The notes under the pieces were generated by a model that had not been told where the DNA came from, did no database searches, and saw only the letters and a program-made list of their open reading frames with translations. Below, piece by piece: positions 8,851-16,793 of a stretch of DNA of 49,940 bases. The stretch lies in the NCBI GenBank assembly GCA_020024215.1, contig JAHHUC010000006.1:1-49940 (forward strand), in the 5' to 3' direction. The position numbers and the translations under genes were made by a program. Position 1 is the stretch's first letter; each line of letters starts with the position of its first letter. Origin of the DNA: Oscillospiraceae bacterium. GTDB taxonomy: Bacteria; Bacillota; Clostridia; Oscillospirales; Ruminococcaceae.

Positions 8851-9534
8851 TTACAATGAAATCGGCTTAAATTTAAGGAAATCAGCCGAAACCAGATAAA
8901 ATTCGATGTTTTTATATTGCCCCTGCGTCGCCATATTGTGACTTTTACCGTGAAGATGGCCATAATAGCATCTCTTTACACCATATTGCTGCATTATGGA
9001 AATCATATTCCCTGTTTCCCTTCCCATAAAAACAGGGGGATAATGAAGAAAGGCTATCCTTTCCTTGTTCTTATCCTCAGCGCTTTCAAGGGACATTCTA
9101 AGCCTTCCCTCTTCTCTTAAAATAAGCTTTGCGCTGCTTTTTTCTCCGTCCTCCATCATCCAGCCGCGGGTTGCACAAAGCGACTTTCCATCGCGGACAA
9201 TGCTGTTATTATGAATAAAATCTATGCTTTTTATGCCGTTTTCACACAAGAAGGACCTCATTTTTGAAATGCTTTCCCACCAGTAATCATGATTGCCCTT
9301 CACAAGATACTTTTCTCCGGGAAGTGAATCTATAAGCTTAAAATCCGAAAGCGCCTCATTGAGGCTCATTCCCCATGAGGTATCCCCTAAAAGGATGACG
9401 GTGTCCTTTTGTGATACGCTTTCTTTCCAGTTAAGGGCTATTCTCTCTTCATAGTTTTCCCAGCCCTTGAAGATGTCCATTTTTTTGTCAACACTTGTGG
9501 ACAAATGCAAATCGCCGATTACAAAAACTGCCAC
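8851..9534 (-). CDS. Calcineurin-like metallophosphoesterase
   Basis: A 227-residue protein of the calcineurin-like phosphoesterase superfamily, which uses two metal ions to hydrolyse phosphoesters. The metal-binding motifs are in order: GDLHLS near the N-terminus, GDTSWG, KGNHDYWW, a late histidine in FLHYPPVF and YYGHLHGKSH near the C-terminus. The substrate cannot be told. The GTG start at 9534 is supported by AAGGAG seven bases upstream. It closes the rplS-lepB-rbgA-rnhB-yraN cluster, 14 bases after the yraN-like gene, so it is probably co-transcribed. Confidence 0.9.
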   Translation of the reverse strand: MAVFVIGDLHLSTSVDKKMDIFKGWENYEERIALNWKESVSQKDTVILLGDTSWGMSLNEALSDFKLIDSLPGEKYLVKGNHDYWWESISKMRSFLCENGIKSIDFIHNNSIVRDGKSLCATRGWMMEDGEKSSAKLILREEGRLRMSLESAEDKNKERIAFLHYPPVFMGRETGNMISIMQQYGVKRCYYGHLHGKSHNMATQGQYKNIEFYLVSADFLKFKPISL

Positions 9535-9548
9535 GGCAAAACTCCTTT

Positions 9549-9947
9549 TTAAAAATTAAGATCCCTGCTGTTGTTTTCATCAGGCACAAAGGCCCCTCTG
9601 TGAATTTTAAGCTGCTTCACCTTAAAATAGCAGTTTCTTAAGCACACAACCTCATAAACATCAAATGATATTTCCAAATCAATGGGATTTTCAGCTAAAA
9701 ATTCCATTGCGGCCAATATTATTTTTCTCTGCTTTCTGAAATCCACATATTCCATAGGCTCTGCTGCGGAATTTTCAAGTCTGGTTTTAACCTCAATGAA
9801 GCACAGCCTTCCTTTTTCCTCTGCCACAATGTCAATTTCCCCACGTCTTGTTTTAAAATTCTTTTCAAGGATTTTAGCCCCTTTTGATTTAAGAAAGGAA
9901 AGGACAAAATCCTCTCCCAGCTTCCCCCGATAATTGGAATTTATCAT
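9549..9947 (-). CDS. YraN/UPF0102 family endonuclease-like protein
   Basis: A 132-residue protein with the restriction-endonuclease-like fold of the UPF0102 (YraN) family. Visible motifs are the GKLGEDFVLSFLKSKG opening, RRGEIDIVAEEKG with the catalytic-type Asp, and CFIEVKTR (the E-x-K element). The biological role of the family is unsettled; it is near-universal and usually linked to rnhB, as here (8 bases downstream of rnhB). AGGTGG precedes the ATG. Confidence 0.92.
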   Translation of the reverse strand: MINSNYRGKLGEDFVLSFLKSKGAKILEKNFKTRRGEIDIVAEEKGRLCFIEVKTRLENSAAEPMEYVDFRKQRKIILAAMEFLAENPIDLEISFDVYEVVCLRNCYFKVKQLKIHRGAFVPDENNSRDLNF

Positions 9948-9955
9948 AGAGCCAC

Positions 9956-10561
9956 CTATATTTTATGCCTTTTGAAAAAGCTTTTTCTGTGACAGGGCGA
10001 TATGCCGTATTGCTGCAAGAGCGCATAATGCTCCCTTGTGGGATAGCCCTTGTGCTTTTCAAAATTATACTGCGGATATTCTTTGGCCAAATCCTGCATG
10101 ATGTGATCTCTTGTGACCTTTGCAAGAATTGAGGCTGCGGCTATGGATGCGCTTTTGCTGTCTCCCTTTACAACTGCCAGCATTTCCTTATCAATGGGAG
10201 GCAGCTTGTTGCCGTCGATTAAGATGAGGTCGGCAGATACACAAAGGCCCTCAACAGCCATTTTCATGGCAAGGAGCGTGGCATTTAAAATGTTCACCTC
10301 ATCTATTTTTTCAGCTGAGGATATCCCTATTGAATAAATTGAATTTTCCTTTATTACGGGAAACAACGCCTCTCTTTTCTTTTCGCTGAGCTTTTTTGAA
10401 TCATCTATCCCATCAATGATAAAGCCGTCATTCAATATGACCGCAGCAGCTACAACCGGACCTGCAAGGGGGCCTCTGCCCGCCTCATCAACTCCGCAAA
10501 GAAGAAAGCCCTCCTCCCTCTTAAAGCCTTTGTCAAAAAGGTAAAGACTGCTATCTTTCAT
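9956..10561 (-). CDS. rnhB: Ribonuclease HII
   Basis: RNase HII cuts RNA in RNA-DNA hybrids and starts removal of misincorporated ribonucleotides. The 201 residues hold the signature CGVDEAGRGPLAGPVVAAAVIL with its Asp-Glu pair, plus DGNKLPP (third acidic residue) and SIAAASILAKVTRDHIM (SIAAASI-K-R region). The start at 10561 lies 11 bases inside the 3' end of rbgA and has GAGG upstream, so the two are translationally coupled. Confidence 0.97.
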   Translation of the reverse strand: MKDSSLYLFDKGFKREEGFLLCGVDEAGRGPLAGPVVAAAVILNDGFIIDGIDDSKKLSEKKREALFPVIKENSIYSIGISSAEKIDEVNILNATLLAMKMAVEGLCVSADLILIDGNKLPPIDKEMLAVVKGDSKSASIAAASILAKVTRDHIMQDLAKEYPQYNFEKHKGYPTREHYALLQQYGISPCHRKSFFKRHKI

Positions 10562-11435
10562 TTCTCAGCCTCGGAAGCTCCAAGGAGATTCTTCCCAACA
10601 TTCCGCCTCTGAACTCGTCTAAAACTGTCTGTGCAGCTCTTAAAGTGTCAGGAACTCCCCCTGCTAAAATCATTTTCCTTTTTTCTGCCACCAGAGAAAG
10701 AAGCTCAAAAGAACTCTTTCCCTCAGCCTCTTCCCTTTCTATTTTATATCTTTTTGAAAAATTGTCAAAGTGGTCCCTTGCCAAAATTTCGCACAGTGAA
10801 CAGCCTAAGTCCTCAATGTCCATTACCTGATCCTTTACTGCGCCTGTAAAAGCAAGGTTTTTGCCAACCTCATTATCCTCAAATTTAGGCCATAAAACAC
10901 CGGGCATATCCAAAAGCTCGCTTCCGTCGTTCAGCTTTATCCACTGTTTTCTTATGGTGACGCCGGGTCTATTCTCAACCTTGGCCTTCTTTCCTCCTGC
11001 CATGCGGTTTATAAAGGAGGATTTTCCCACATTGGGTATTCCCACCACCATTATTCTCAGGGGCCTGCTGCCCATATTTCTTTTTTTAAGCCTTTCAATA
11101 AGCTCGGCGCACGCCGCTTTGACTGCCGGCATAACATCCTTGAGCCCCATGCCGTTTCTGCAATCCACAGGTATAGCTGCAATATCTCTTTGCTTAAAGA
11201 ACTCAACCCATTGCTCTGTAATCTTCTTATCGGCAAAATCAGCCTTATTTAAAAGGATGATTCTGGGCTTTGCACCGACTATTTTGGCTATTTCCGGATT
11301 TCTTGAGGAATAGGGTATCCTGGCATCCCTTATTTCCACCACCGCATCCACCAAGCTCAGGTTTTCCCTCATAAGCCGTCTGGTTTTTGCCATATGCCCC
11401 GGAAACCATTGAATCAAATTGTCCTTCTGTGCCAA
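10551..11435 (-). CDS. rbgA: Ribosome biogenesis GTPase RbgA (YlqF)
   Basis: RbgA is a circularly permuted GTPase that acts late in 50S assembly. The 294 residues show the permuted motif order: G4 LLNKADF comes before the P-loop GIPNVGKSSFINRM, followed by G2 PGVT and G3 DMPG, with the IQWFPGHMAKTRR opening typical of the family. The start is TTG at 11435, supported by GAGAGGT eight bases upstream. The gene lies between lepB and rnhB. Confidence 0.97.
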   Translation of the reverse strand: MAQKDNLIQWFPGHMAKTRRLMRENLSLVDAVVEIRDARIPYSSRNPEIAKIVGAKPRIILLNKADFADKKITEQWVEFFKQRDIAAIPVDCRNGMGLKDVMPAVKAACAELIERLKKRNMGSRPLRIMVVGIPNVGKSSFINRMAGGKKAKVENRPGVTIRKQWIKLNDGSELLDMPGVLWPKFEDNEVGKNLAFTGAVKDQVMDIEDLGCSLCEILARDHFDNFSKRYKIEREEAEGKSSFELLSLVAEKRKMILAGGVPDTLRAAQTVLDEFRGGMLGRISLELPRLRNER

Positions 11436-11441
11436 TTTTTT

Positions 11442-12074
11442 TTACCTCTCAAACTTAAGTGAGCTAAGCTTATCAAAGGGCATCAGCCTCCAATATGCCT
11501 TTCCCATCACCATTCTTTTATCTACCTGACCTATTCTGCTGCCCCTTGAATCATAGGAGCCGTTTCTGTTGTCGCCCAGAACGAATATATGGCCCTCCTT
11601 GACAGTAAGCGGAAATTCCATATCATACTGATTGTTGGTGGGCGTAAATGTGTAGGGCTCGTCCAGCTGCTCGCCGTCTACAATTACAATTCCCTGTGCA
11701 AAGTCAATATCCACAGTCTGACCTTCGGTGGCTATAACCCTTTTGACCAGAGGGTCGGTGCTGTATGAGGGCTGTGTAAGCACCACAATATCCCCATATT
11801 TCGGCTCGTAGAAAAGATTTGAAACAAACATCATATCTCCCTCCTCCAATGTATCAAACATGGATGAGCCTGACACCACAGTGGTTCTGCCAAGGAAGGC
11901 AAAAATAAATATGACCATCACCGGAACCACTACAAAGCTTTCAACCCAGCTGTAAATATTGGCATATTTTTTTGTTTTTTCATCCTCCTGCTCCAAGGGG
12001 GGGCAGTCTAAATTTTCAGCATCAATTTTATCCAATGCTTCCTTTTCTCTGTTTGCGTTTTTTTTGCCAAACAA
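11442..12074 (-). CDS. lepB: Type I signal peptidase
   Basis: Cleaves signal peptides from exported proteins at the outer face of the membrane. The 210-residue protein has a hydrophilic N-terminus, one membrane segment (about residues 47-67) and the serine-lysine catalytic dyad in SGSSMFDTL and VKRVIATEGQ, then LGDNRNGSYDSR. A single transmembrane segment is the Gram-positive layout. The start is TTG, with AGAGGTG upstream. A terminator-like hairpin lies between rplS and this gene. Confidence 0.96.
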   Translation of the reverse strand: MFGKKNANREKEALDKIDAENLDCPPLEQEDEKTKKYANIYSWVESFVVVPVMVIFIFAFLGRTTVVSGSSMFDTLEEGDMMFVSNLFYEPKYGDIVVLTQPSYSTDPLVKRVIATEGQTVDIDFAQGIVIVDGEQLDEPYTFTPTNNQYDMEFPLTVKEGHIFVLGDNRNGSYDSRGSRIGQVDKRMVMGKAYWRLMPFDKLSSLKFER

Positions 12075-12109
12075 CCCTTTTTCACCTCTTGCAAATCAAA
12101 AAATAACAT

Positions 12110-12141
12110 TATAAAAGCAAAAAGGGACAAAACTGTCCCTT
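12110..12141 (-). terminator. Terminator-like hairpin between rplS and lepB
   Basis: Minus strand: AAGGGACA, loop GTTT, TGTCCCTT, then TTTGCTTTT. The 8-bp stem is perfect (12122-12129 with 12134-12141). It begins 15 bases after the rplS stop and probably lowers read-through from the ribosomal protein gene into lepB. Confidence 0.7.
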
Positions 12142-12155
12142 CATCAAATCCTTGC

Positions 12156-12500
12156 TTATCTTCTTGCTTCCTTGACCTTGGCAGCCTTGCCCACACGATC
12201 TCTGAGATAATAAAGCTTGCCGCGGCGTGTTCTTCCCTTTCTAACAACCTCAACATTTTCAATGATGGGGGAATGAATGGGGAACACCCTCTCAACGCCA
12301 ACGCCATGAGAAACTCTTCTTACTGTGAATGTTTCCTGAACATCGCCGTGCTTTCTGGCAATGACTGTTCCTTCAAACATCTGGATTCTGGAGCGATCGC
12401 CCTCCTTGATTCTTACGCTGACACGAACTGTGTCACCGACAGAGAACTGAGGGGGATTCTGCTTGAGACAGGGATTGGAAATCAACTTTAATGCATCCAT
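12156..12500 (-). CDS. rplS: 50S ribosomal protein L19
   Basis: L19 sits at the 30S-50S interface. The 114 residues match the family through PQFSVGDTVRVSVRIKEG, RIQMFEGTVIARK, VRRVSHGVGVERVFP and the basic end YYLRDRVGKAAKVKEARR. AAGGAGG precedes the start. The usual upstream partners trmD, rimM and rpsP are absent here; instead rplS has its own strong promoter and a leader of about 120 bases. Confidence 0.98.
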   Translation of the reverse strand: MDALKLISNPCLKQNPPQFSVGDTVRVSVRIKEGDRSRIQMFEGTVIARKHGDVQETFTVRRVSHGVGVERVFPIHSPIIENVEVVRKGRTRRGKLYYLRDRVGKAAKVKEARR

Positions 12501-12592
12501 GATTTTACCTCCTTATTTTTGTCAGACATTCGTGCCGCTTGGGCAGAGGACTGTCAGCATTTCACATTTGCATTATGAATATGAAACTCCAC

Positions 12593-12607
12593 CGCCGGAA
12601 AGCGGCG
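12593..12607 (-). promoter_or_regulatory. Hairpin in the rplS leader, possible L19-type leader
   Basis: Minus strand CGCCG-CTTTC-CGGCG, a 5-bp GC-only stem near the 5' end of the leader transcript. Further down the leader, GTCCTCTGCCC and AAGCGGCACGAATG lie before the ribosome binding site. L19 leader elements with autoregulatory function are known in Firmicutes; assignment here is by position only. Confidence 0.4.
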
Positions 12608-12622
12608 TTCACATACCTTTGT

Positions 12623-12651
12623 ATTTTATCATGCAAAGCATACTTTTTCAA
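12623..12651 (-). promoter_or_regulatory. Strong promoter of rplS
   Basis: Minus-strand -35 TTGAAA (12646-12651), 17-base spacer, extended TGA, -10 TAAAAT (12623-12628). It predicts a 5' leader of about 115 bases. Confidence 0.8.
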
Positions 12652-12693
12652 TAGGTATTTTGATTTTTTTCATAATTCGGGCAGGATTTTTAA

Positions 12694-12734
12694 AAACTTA
12701 TAGTATTTAGTAAGCTTTTATATACTAAAAGTTT
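12694..12734 (-). terminator. AT-rich inverted repeat after the patatin-like gene
   Basis: Minus strand arms AAACTTTTAGTAT (12722-12734) and ATACTATAAGTTT (12694-12706) pair at 12 of 13 positions across a 15-base loop and run into GTTTTT. It begins 7 bases after the stop codon. A weak but plausible terminator. Confidence 0.5.
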
Positions 12735-12740
12735 ATATTT

Positions 12741-14033
12741 TTATCCCATTTTAATTGAATTTACCAGCATGGAGATATAAACAGCTGCGGCAAATTCTCT
12801 CGGCATTATTTCAGCAAGCGCCCACATTGCATCTGAAAGCTCCTTCTCCTTCAAAAGCAGCTGTACCATAAGAGCTGTTATACTTCTGTTATCCACTGCT
12901 CTGGCTATGGCTGAAAGTATTCCGAAAACCTCGATATCAGAAATTTTTCTGCTTTCATATGTTCCGCCAAATTCCATATATGCCTTTAAAATTTCTTCAT
13001 TGTATTCCTTAAAGGAATATACCCTCACAGGTGAAATTTTATATACAATTCCTGCCATCTCAGCTATTCTTATGAGCATATCGGAGGGATTTCTCAAAAA
13101 GCTGCCCTCGCCTAAAAAGCCGCTTACAGATTTTGAATCCATAGTCTGAACCGCCCTTGAAACAGGGCGAAGCAGCATTTCATCTATTATCTTTTCAGCA
13201 TTTCCCATATAGCTTTTAAGAGCTTTGAAGTTTATGCTGCCCTCGCCGCTTTTAAAGGAGAAAAACATTCCCTCCATATAGCCATATGCCTTCATGGTGT
13301 CGTTATATCCTAAAGCTGTATTTCTTTCATAGCGTGAAATGTCAAATTCCAAAAGCGAGCCCAAATTCCAATAGGGCCTTATCCTAAGCACAGGATATTC
13401 TTCATTTTTTGCTGTTTTATTAAAGCCCACCGCCTCAAGGTCAACTGCCACTATATCCTCGGCGCCGTTGTCGATAGCCAGATTTATCGGGAGATTGTCA
13501 TAATAGCCGCCGTCAATAAATTTCCTGTTTCCTATTTTCCAGGGCTTGAATATGGGAAAGCAGGAGCTGGATGCCAAGAGAAAATCGCACAGCTTTCCCT
13601 TTGGTATATCATCTATCATCATTCCCCAGGGCTTCATTCCGGGTATCTCCACAGTCATAAGCCCGAAGCAGGAGGAGGATTTTCTCACCTTTTCTTCATC
13701 AATGCACTTCTTTATTATTTCATAGATTTCACCTGTGTCATAGCTGCCGTCATTTATCATGTCAGAGACACAGAATCGCACAATATCCAGCGTGCTTTCA
13801 ATGTAGGGTATATCCTTTTCTGTTTCATGAAAAAGCTTTTCAAAATCTATATTTCTCCAAAGATATTCCGCTTTTTCATAATCCCCCTCTGCAATCATGG
13901 CGCCGTTCAAGGAGCCTATTGATGTTCCTGTGATTATATCCCATGTTTTGCCCAGTTGGTTAAATGCCCTCCAGGCGCCCATCTCATAGGAGCCCTTTGC
14001 TCCGCCTCCGCCCAAAACAAGAGCCTTTTTCAT
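12741..14033 (-). CDS. Patatin-like phospholipase family protein
   Basis: Patatin-fold lipid acyl hydrolase of 430 residues. The N-terminal domain has the oxyanion-hole loop LGGGGAKGSYEMGAW, the nucleophile elbow GTSIGS and the catalytic aspartate in IDGGYYDNLP (Ser-Asp dyad complete). The region beyond about residue 250 is not typical patatin sequence and looks helical; I do not recognise it. No signal peptide is visible, so it is probably cytosolic or peripheral at the membrane. An AGGAGG site precedes the ATG. It stands alone, divergent from yaaL-bofA. Confidence 0.9.
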   Translation of the reverse strand: MKKALVLGGGGAKGSYEMGAWRAFNQLGKTWDIITGTSIGSLNGAMIAEGDYEKAEYLWRNIDFEKLFHETEKDIPYIESTLDIVRFCVSDMINDGSYDTGEIYEIIKKCIDEEKVRKSSSCFGLMTVEIPGMKPWGMMIDDIPKGKLCDFLLASSSCFPIFKPWKIGNRKFIDGGYYDNLPINLAIDNGAEDIVAVDLEAVGFNKTAKNEEYPVLRIRPYWNLGSLLEFDISRYERNTALGYNDTMKAYGYMEGMFFSFKSGEGSINFKALKSYMGNAEKIIDEMLLRPVSRAVQTMDSKSVSGFLGEGSFLRNPSDMLIRIAEMAGIVYKISPVRVYSFKEYNEEILKAYMEFGGTYESRKISDIEVFGILSAIARAVDNRSITALMVQLLLKEKELSDAMWALAEIMPREFAAAVYISMLVNSIKMG

Positions 14034-14449
14034 ATATTACCTCCTATTTTAAATAAAACGTAACTTTCCCTCTGTGTTTTTAAAATTCCCTGCCAAATAA
14101 ATAATTTTAAAAGGCAGCAGCACGAAAAAGCTGCATCGGCTGACCTTGAGCTAGCTTTTTAGACAGCATACATTATAATCTTTCCGCCTTGGATATTTAT
14201 ATTCATATTTAAAATGAGCCTACTTGTATTTATGTCACATTTCTGCCTTCTCTTTTTAATGTCAGAGCAGAGTATGCTGTCATAAAAGCTGTTGTTATCA
14301 TACACCTATTATAATATTTTTCACAAGCAAAATGCAAACAATAGTTTTATTACCTTGGCTTATGAATAAAAAAGATTATATTTCCAAAACTCAGATAAAA
14401 GTATATTGAAGGGCATTTCATAATATAAATTTAACAAGAGGAGATAACT
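14034..14449. other. 416-base divergent intergenic region
   Basis: Separates the patatin-like gene (minus) from the yaaL-like gene (plus). It holds no open frame I would support. Its main content is the inverted-repeat element at 14153-14290. A small hairpin, GCAGC-ACGAAAAA-GCTGC, lies at about 14115-14133. A CATAATATA stretch at 14421-14429 could be a promoter -10 for yaaL-bofA, but I could not pair it with a convincing -35 of any sigma factor class. Confidence 0.6.
14153..14290. repeat. 138-bp element bounded by a 19-bp near-perfect inverted repeat
   Basis: Left arm AGCTTTTTAGACAGCATAC (14153-14171) and right arm GTATGCTGTCATAAAAGCT (14272-14290) are inverted copies with 17 of 19 matches; the inner 10 bp are perfect. 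The 100-base interior is AT-rich with no open frame. No clear flanking target duplication is seen. It could be a miniature transposable element remnant, a structured RNA or a long-range regulatory hairpin. Confidence 0.6.
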
Positions 14450-14662
14450 ATGGCTTTTAAATTTTTATCCAAACAGGAAGAAACAAGCGAAAGAACAAAG
14501 CTTATACAGAGCATAAATCAGGTCAAATCGGAATTGAAGCAGAATGAGGCACTTTTCAATCTTTCCTTGAGCTCTGACATGATCGACTTTGCCATCCACA
14601 AGGATATTGCTCTTAAAGCGCAATACAATTATCTTCTGAAAAAATATAAGGAACACACATAG
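14450..14662 (+). CDS. YaaL-like (DUF2508) small protein
   Basis: A 70-residue, charged, probably helical protein (KLIQSINQVKSELKQNEALFNLSLSSDMIDFAIHKD...YNYLLKKYKE) resembling the YaaL/DUF2508 family, whose members lie next to bofA in spore formers. Function of the family is unknown. An AGGAG site precedes the ATG. bofA starts 10 bases after its stop. Confidence 0.75.
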   Translation: MAFKFLSKQEETSERTKLIQSINQVKSELKQNEALFNLSLSSDMIDFAIHKDIALKAQYNYLLKKYKEHT

Positions 14663-14672
14663 AGGAGGAAAA

Positions 14673-14927
14673 ATGGAAAAATTTATTTACTTAATAATGC
14701 TTGCCGCCTTTGCCGTATTGCTGCTTGCCGCAATAAAAACAGGAACCTTTAAAAATCTTCTGTTTTCAGGACTTGTTTCAACAGCAGTTTTTCTGATGCT
14801 GGGAGCTTTAAGGCTTCTTTCGCTTTTTAAAATAGGCATAAACATTTTCACATTGTCAACCGTGTTTTTTTTAGGCCTGCCGGGACTTACCTCCCTTCTT
14901 TTTTTCAATGTGCTGTCTGTTATCTAG
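14673..14927 (+). CDS. bofA: BofA family pro-sigma-K processing inhibitor
   Basis: An 84-residue membrane protein with two or three hydrophobic segments. Its end, INIFTLSTVFFLGLPGLTSLL, matches the conserved INxxT...GxPG region of BofA. In Bacillus, BofA holds the SpoIVFB intramembrane protease inactive until the engulfed forespore signals, so sigma-K is activated on time. Here it sits after a yaaL-like gene with an AGGAGG site. The recR-dnaX genes that often precede it are missing. Confidence 0.85.
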   Translation: MEKFIYLIMLAAFAVLLLAAIKTGTFKNLLFSGLVSTAVFLMLGALRLLSLFKIGINIFTLSTVFFLGLPGLTSLLFFNVLSVI

Positions 14928-15032
14928 TGTAAGCAGAATTGAAGGAAAAATTTATTTTTTATTATCCTATGAAAAAGGGAATTTCTATGCTAGAATATAC
15001 TAGAAGTAAGCAGCTTGGAAAGGGATGTTTAA

Positions 15033-15431
15033 ATGGAAATAAAAAAAGGCATAAGCATGGAAATTGAAAAGACAGTTACAGAAGCTTTGCTTGCCAGCAG
15101 TGTAAAAAGCGGTTCGGTGGAGGTTTTCGCAACACCCATGATGATTGCCGCTATGGAGGAAGCATCGGCGTCTCTCGTATCCAATCTTCTGGAGGAGGGC
15201 AAAACCACGGTGGGGATAGAAATTTCTGTCACACATTCTGCTGCCACACCCTTGGGCATGAAGGTGAGGGTAATATCAGAGGTGACGGATGTTTCATCCA
15301 ATGGAAAAATAATAAGCTTCAAGCTTGAAGCCTTTGATGAAAAGGAAAAAATCGGCGAGGGAACACACAAAAGAGCTGTTGTTGACAGGGAAAAATTTCA
15401 GCAAAAAACCTTGGCAAAGCTTGAAAAGTAA
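15033..15431 (+). CDS. Hotdog-fold thioesterase, fluoroacetyl-CoA thioesterase (FlK)-like
   Basis: A 132-residue single hotdog-domain protein. T34, E42 and H68 (in FATPMMIAAMEEAS and VTHSAATPLGM) match the spacing of the FlK catalytic residues T42, E50 and H76 exactly. Fluoroacetate chemistry is unlikely here; FlK-like proteins are common in Clostridia and probably hydrolyse small acyl-CoA esters. The first ATG has AAAGGGA upstream; M9 is an alternative start. It lies about 100 bases after bofA and ends in a strong terminator. Confidence 0.85.
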   Translation: MEIKKGISMEIEKTVTEALLASSVKSGSVEVFATPMMIAAMEEASASLVSNLLEEGKTTVGIEISVTHSAATPLGMKVRVISEVTDVSSNGKIISFKLEAFDEKEKIGEGTHKRAVVDREKFQQKTLAKLEK

Positions 15432-15475
15432 AAATGAGGGCCTGCACATCAAAATGCAGGCTCTCATTTTTATTT
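15431..15475 (+). terminator. Terminator after the thioesterase gene
   Basis: Arms of 16 bp (one G-T pair) spanning 15431-15446 and 15455-15470, loop CATCAAAA, then TATTTTT. The A-rich 5' arm begins at the stop codon. Confidence 0.85.
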
Positions 15476-15482
15476 TTCACAA

Positions 15483-15522
15483 TAAAAAACACCGCCCCGT
15501 TCCTTGGAGATAGAAACGGGGC
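15483..15522 (-). terminator. Terminator after the secreted-protein gene
   Basis: Minus strand GCCCCGTT, 13-base loop, AACGGGGC, then GGTGTTTTTTATT. The stem is 8 bp (15494-15501 with 15515-15522). It lies about 65 bases after the stop. Confidence 0.8.
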
Positions 15523-15586
15523 AGAAGCTTTAAAGCGCTACGCTTTTTTAAAAAAAGCCTTAACTTTAATAGGTCTTACTTAGCTA

Positions 15587-16720
15587 TTAGCAAGCAGCAC
15601 CTGTGCCGGGGTTGAAGGGCTTGCCTGTGTTATCGCTGGGCTTAACTTCCTCAACCTGGGGAGCCTCAACTTCAGGAGCCTTAACCTCAAGCTCTGTGTC
15701 AGAGATAACGAAGGAACCTAATGTTCTTGTTCTCATAACATAGCACTCATCAGCATCATCATACTTAGCCTTAGCATTTGTGATGTTGCCGCTCTTATCT
15801 AAAGCGTAGAGGTACTTGCCTTCTTCAGCGTATACTCTTAAAGTACCGATCTTATTGAAGGAATCAGAAGCCTCAACATTGATGAAATCTAAGTTAGCGT
15901 TAGGATATTTAGCAGAGATGGATGCGTTGAAGTCATTGTTAGCAGACAATGTGAGCTTGCCCTGACCTCTTGTATCAACTGTGAATGTAGCTGTATCGGA
16001 ATCAATGATAACGATTTCTTCCTCGTCATTCTCGTTGTCAAAGTAGAATGTCTTGCGATCCTTTTCTACTGTGTAGTCACCATCCTTGTTGTTGCCCTTG
16101 GGGTTGTATGCAACAGAGAGGTTTACATCAAAGCTGTTTTCCTTGTAATCGAGTTCGTCATCATATTTCTTATCACTGCCGCTAAGGCTGCTGTTCTTTG
16201 TAGCAGACTTGTCAAGAGAAATCTTTCCATAGATGTCTGTTGTCTTTGTTGTCAAGGAATCCTTGATGGAAACTGCTACATAGTAAGCATAGGACTGACC
16301 GCCGGTTAAAGTTTTCTCTGTACCACCTAAAGCCTTGAGAACAGAGCCATCTGTCTTCTTCTTTACAAGGCTTGTGCTCTTAACATAATCCTTGCCCATC
16401 TGCCAGTCAGCCTTGAGCTTTAAGCCCTTAACTGCATCAGACTCATAAACGGTAAACATTGTTGAACCGGGCTTACCCTCAGCATCAGGCTCAATACCTC
16501 TGATAGGATAATAAACTGTATCACCATAAACAAACTGGTGAGCACTATCATACTTAACGCTCTTTATATCTTCAGCGTCATCATCATAGTAGCAAGCCTC
16601 TCCAACCACATTACTCTTGTCGATCATATACTTGAGATTTGTGTCAGCTGCAAAAGCAACAGAAGCCATAGACATTGTCATAGCTGTTGCTAAAGCCATA
16701 GATAAAAATTTCTTCATCAT
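15587..16720 (-). CDS. Secreted protein of unknown function, probably highly expressed
   Basis: A 377-residue exported protein. Residues 1-25 form a signal peptide (MMKKFLSMALATAMTMSMA..., probable cleavage after AFA). The mature part is rich in Asp, Lys and Ser, with a central acidic stretch ENDEEE. A segment DECYVMRTRTLGSFVISDTEL near residue 325 leads into a Pro/Glu-rich linker and the ending NPGTGAAC, which resembles the NPGTG-type tails on surface proteins of related gut Clostridia. Lysine is mostly AAG near the start, unlike its AAA-using neighbours. Together with the strong promoter, structured leader and AAGGAGG site, this suggests an abundant envelope protein. The function is unknown. 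Confidence 0.85.
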   Translation of the reverse strand: MMKKFLSMALATAMTMSMASVAFAADTNLKYMIDKSNVVGEACYYDDDAEDIKSVKYDSAHQFVYGDTVYYPIRGIEPDAEGKPGSTMFTVYESDAVKGLKLKADWQMGKDYVKSTSLVKKKTDGSVLKALGGTEKTLTGGQSYAYYVAVSIKDSLTTKTTDIYGKISLDKSATKNSSLSGSDKKYDDELDYKENSFDVNLSVAYNPKGNNKDGDYTVEKDRKTFYFDNENDEEEIVIIDSDTATFTVDTRGQGKLTLSANNDFNASISAKYPNANLDFINVEASDSFNKIGTLRVYAEEGKYLYALDKSGNITNAKAKYDDADECYVMRTRTLGSFVISDTELEVKAPEVEAPQVEEVKPSDNTGKPFNPGTGAAC

Positions 16721-16793
16721 TTTTCCTCCTTAAAAATTTGAGTTTATAAGATAAGCGCTCTCCACTTCGCTTAGCTTATTATTTTTCATCTAA

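Noticed and set aside
14380..14449. Sigma-G or sigma-E promoter ahead of yaaL-bofA
   Set aside because: CATAATATA resembles a -10, but GTATA lies only 13 bases away and no correctly spaced -35 was found.
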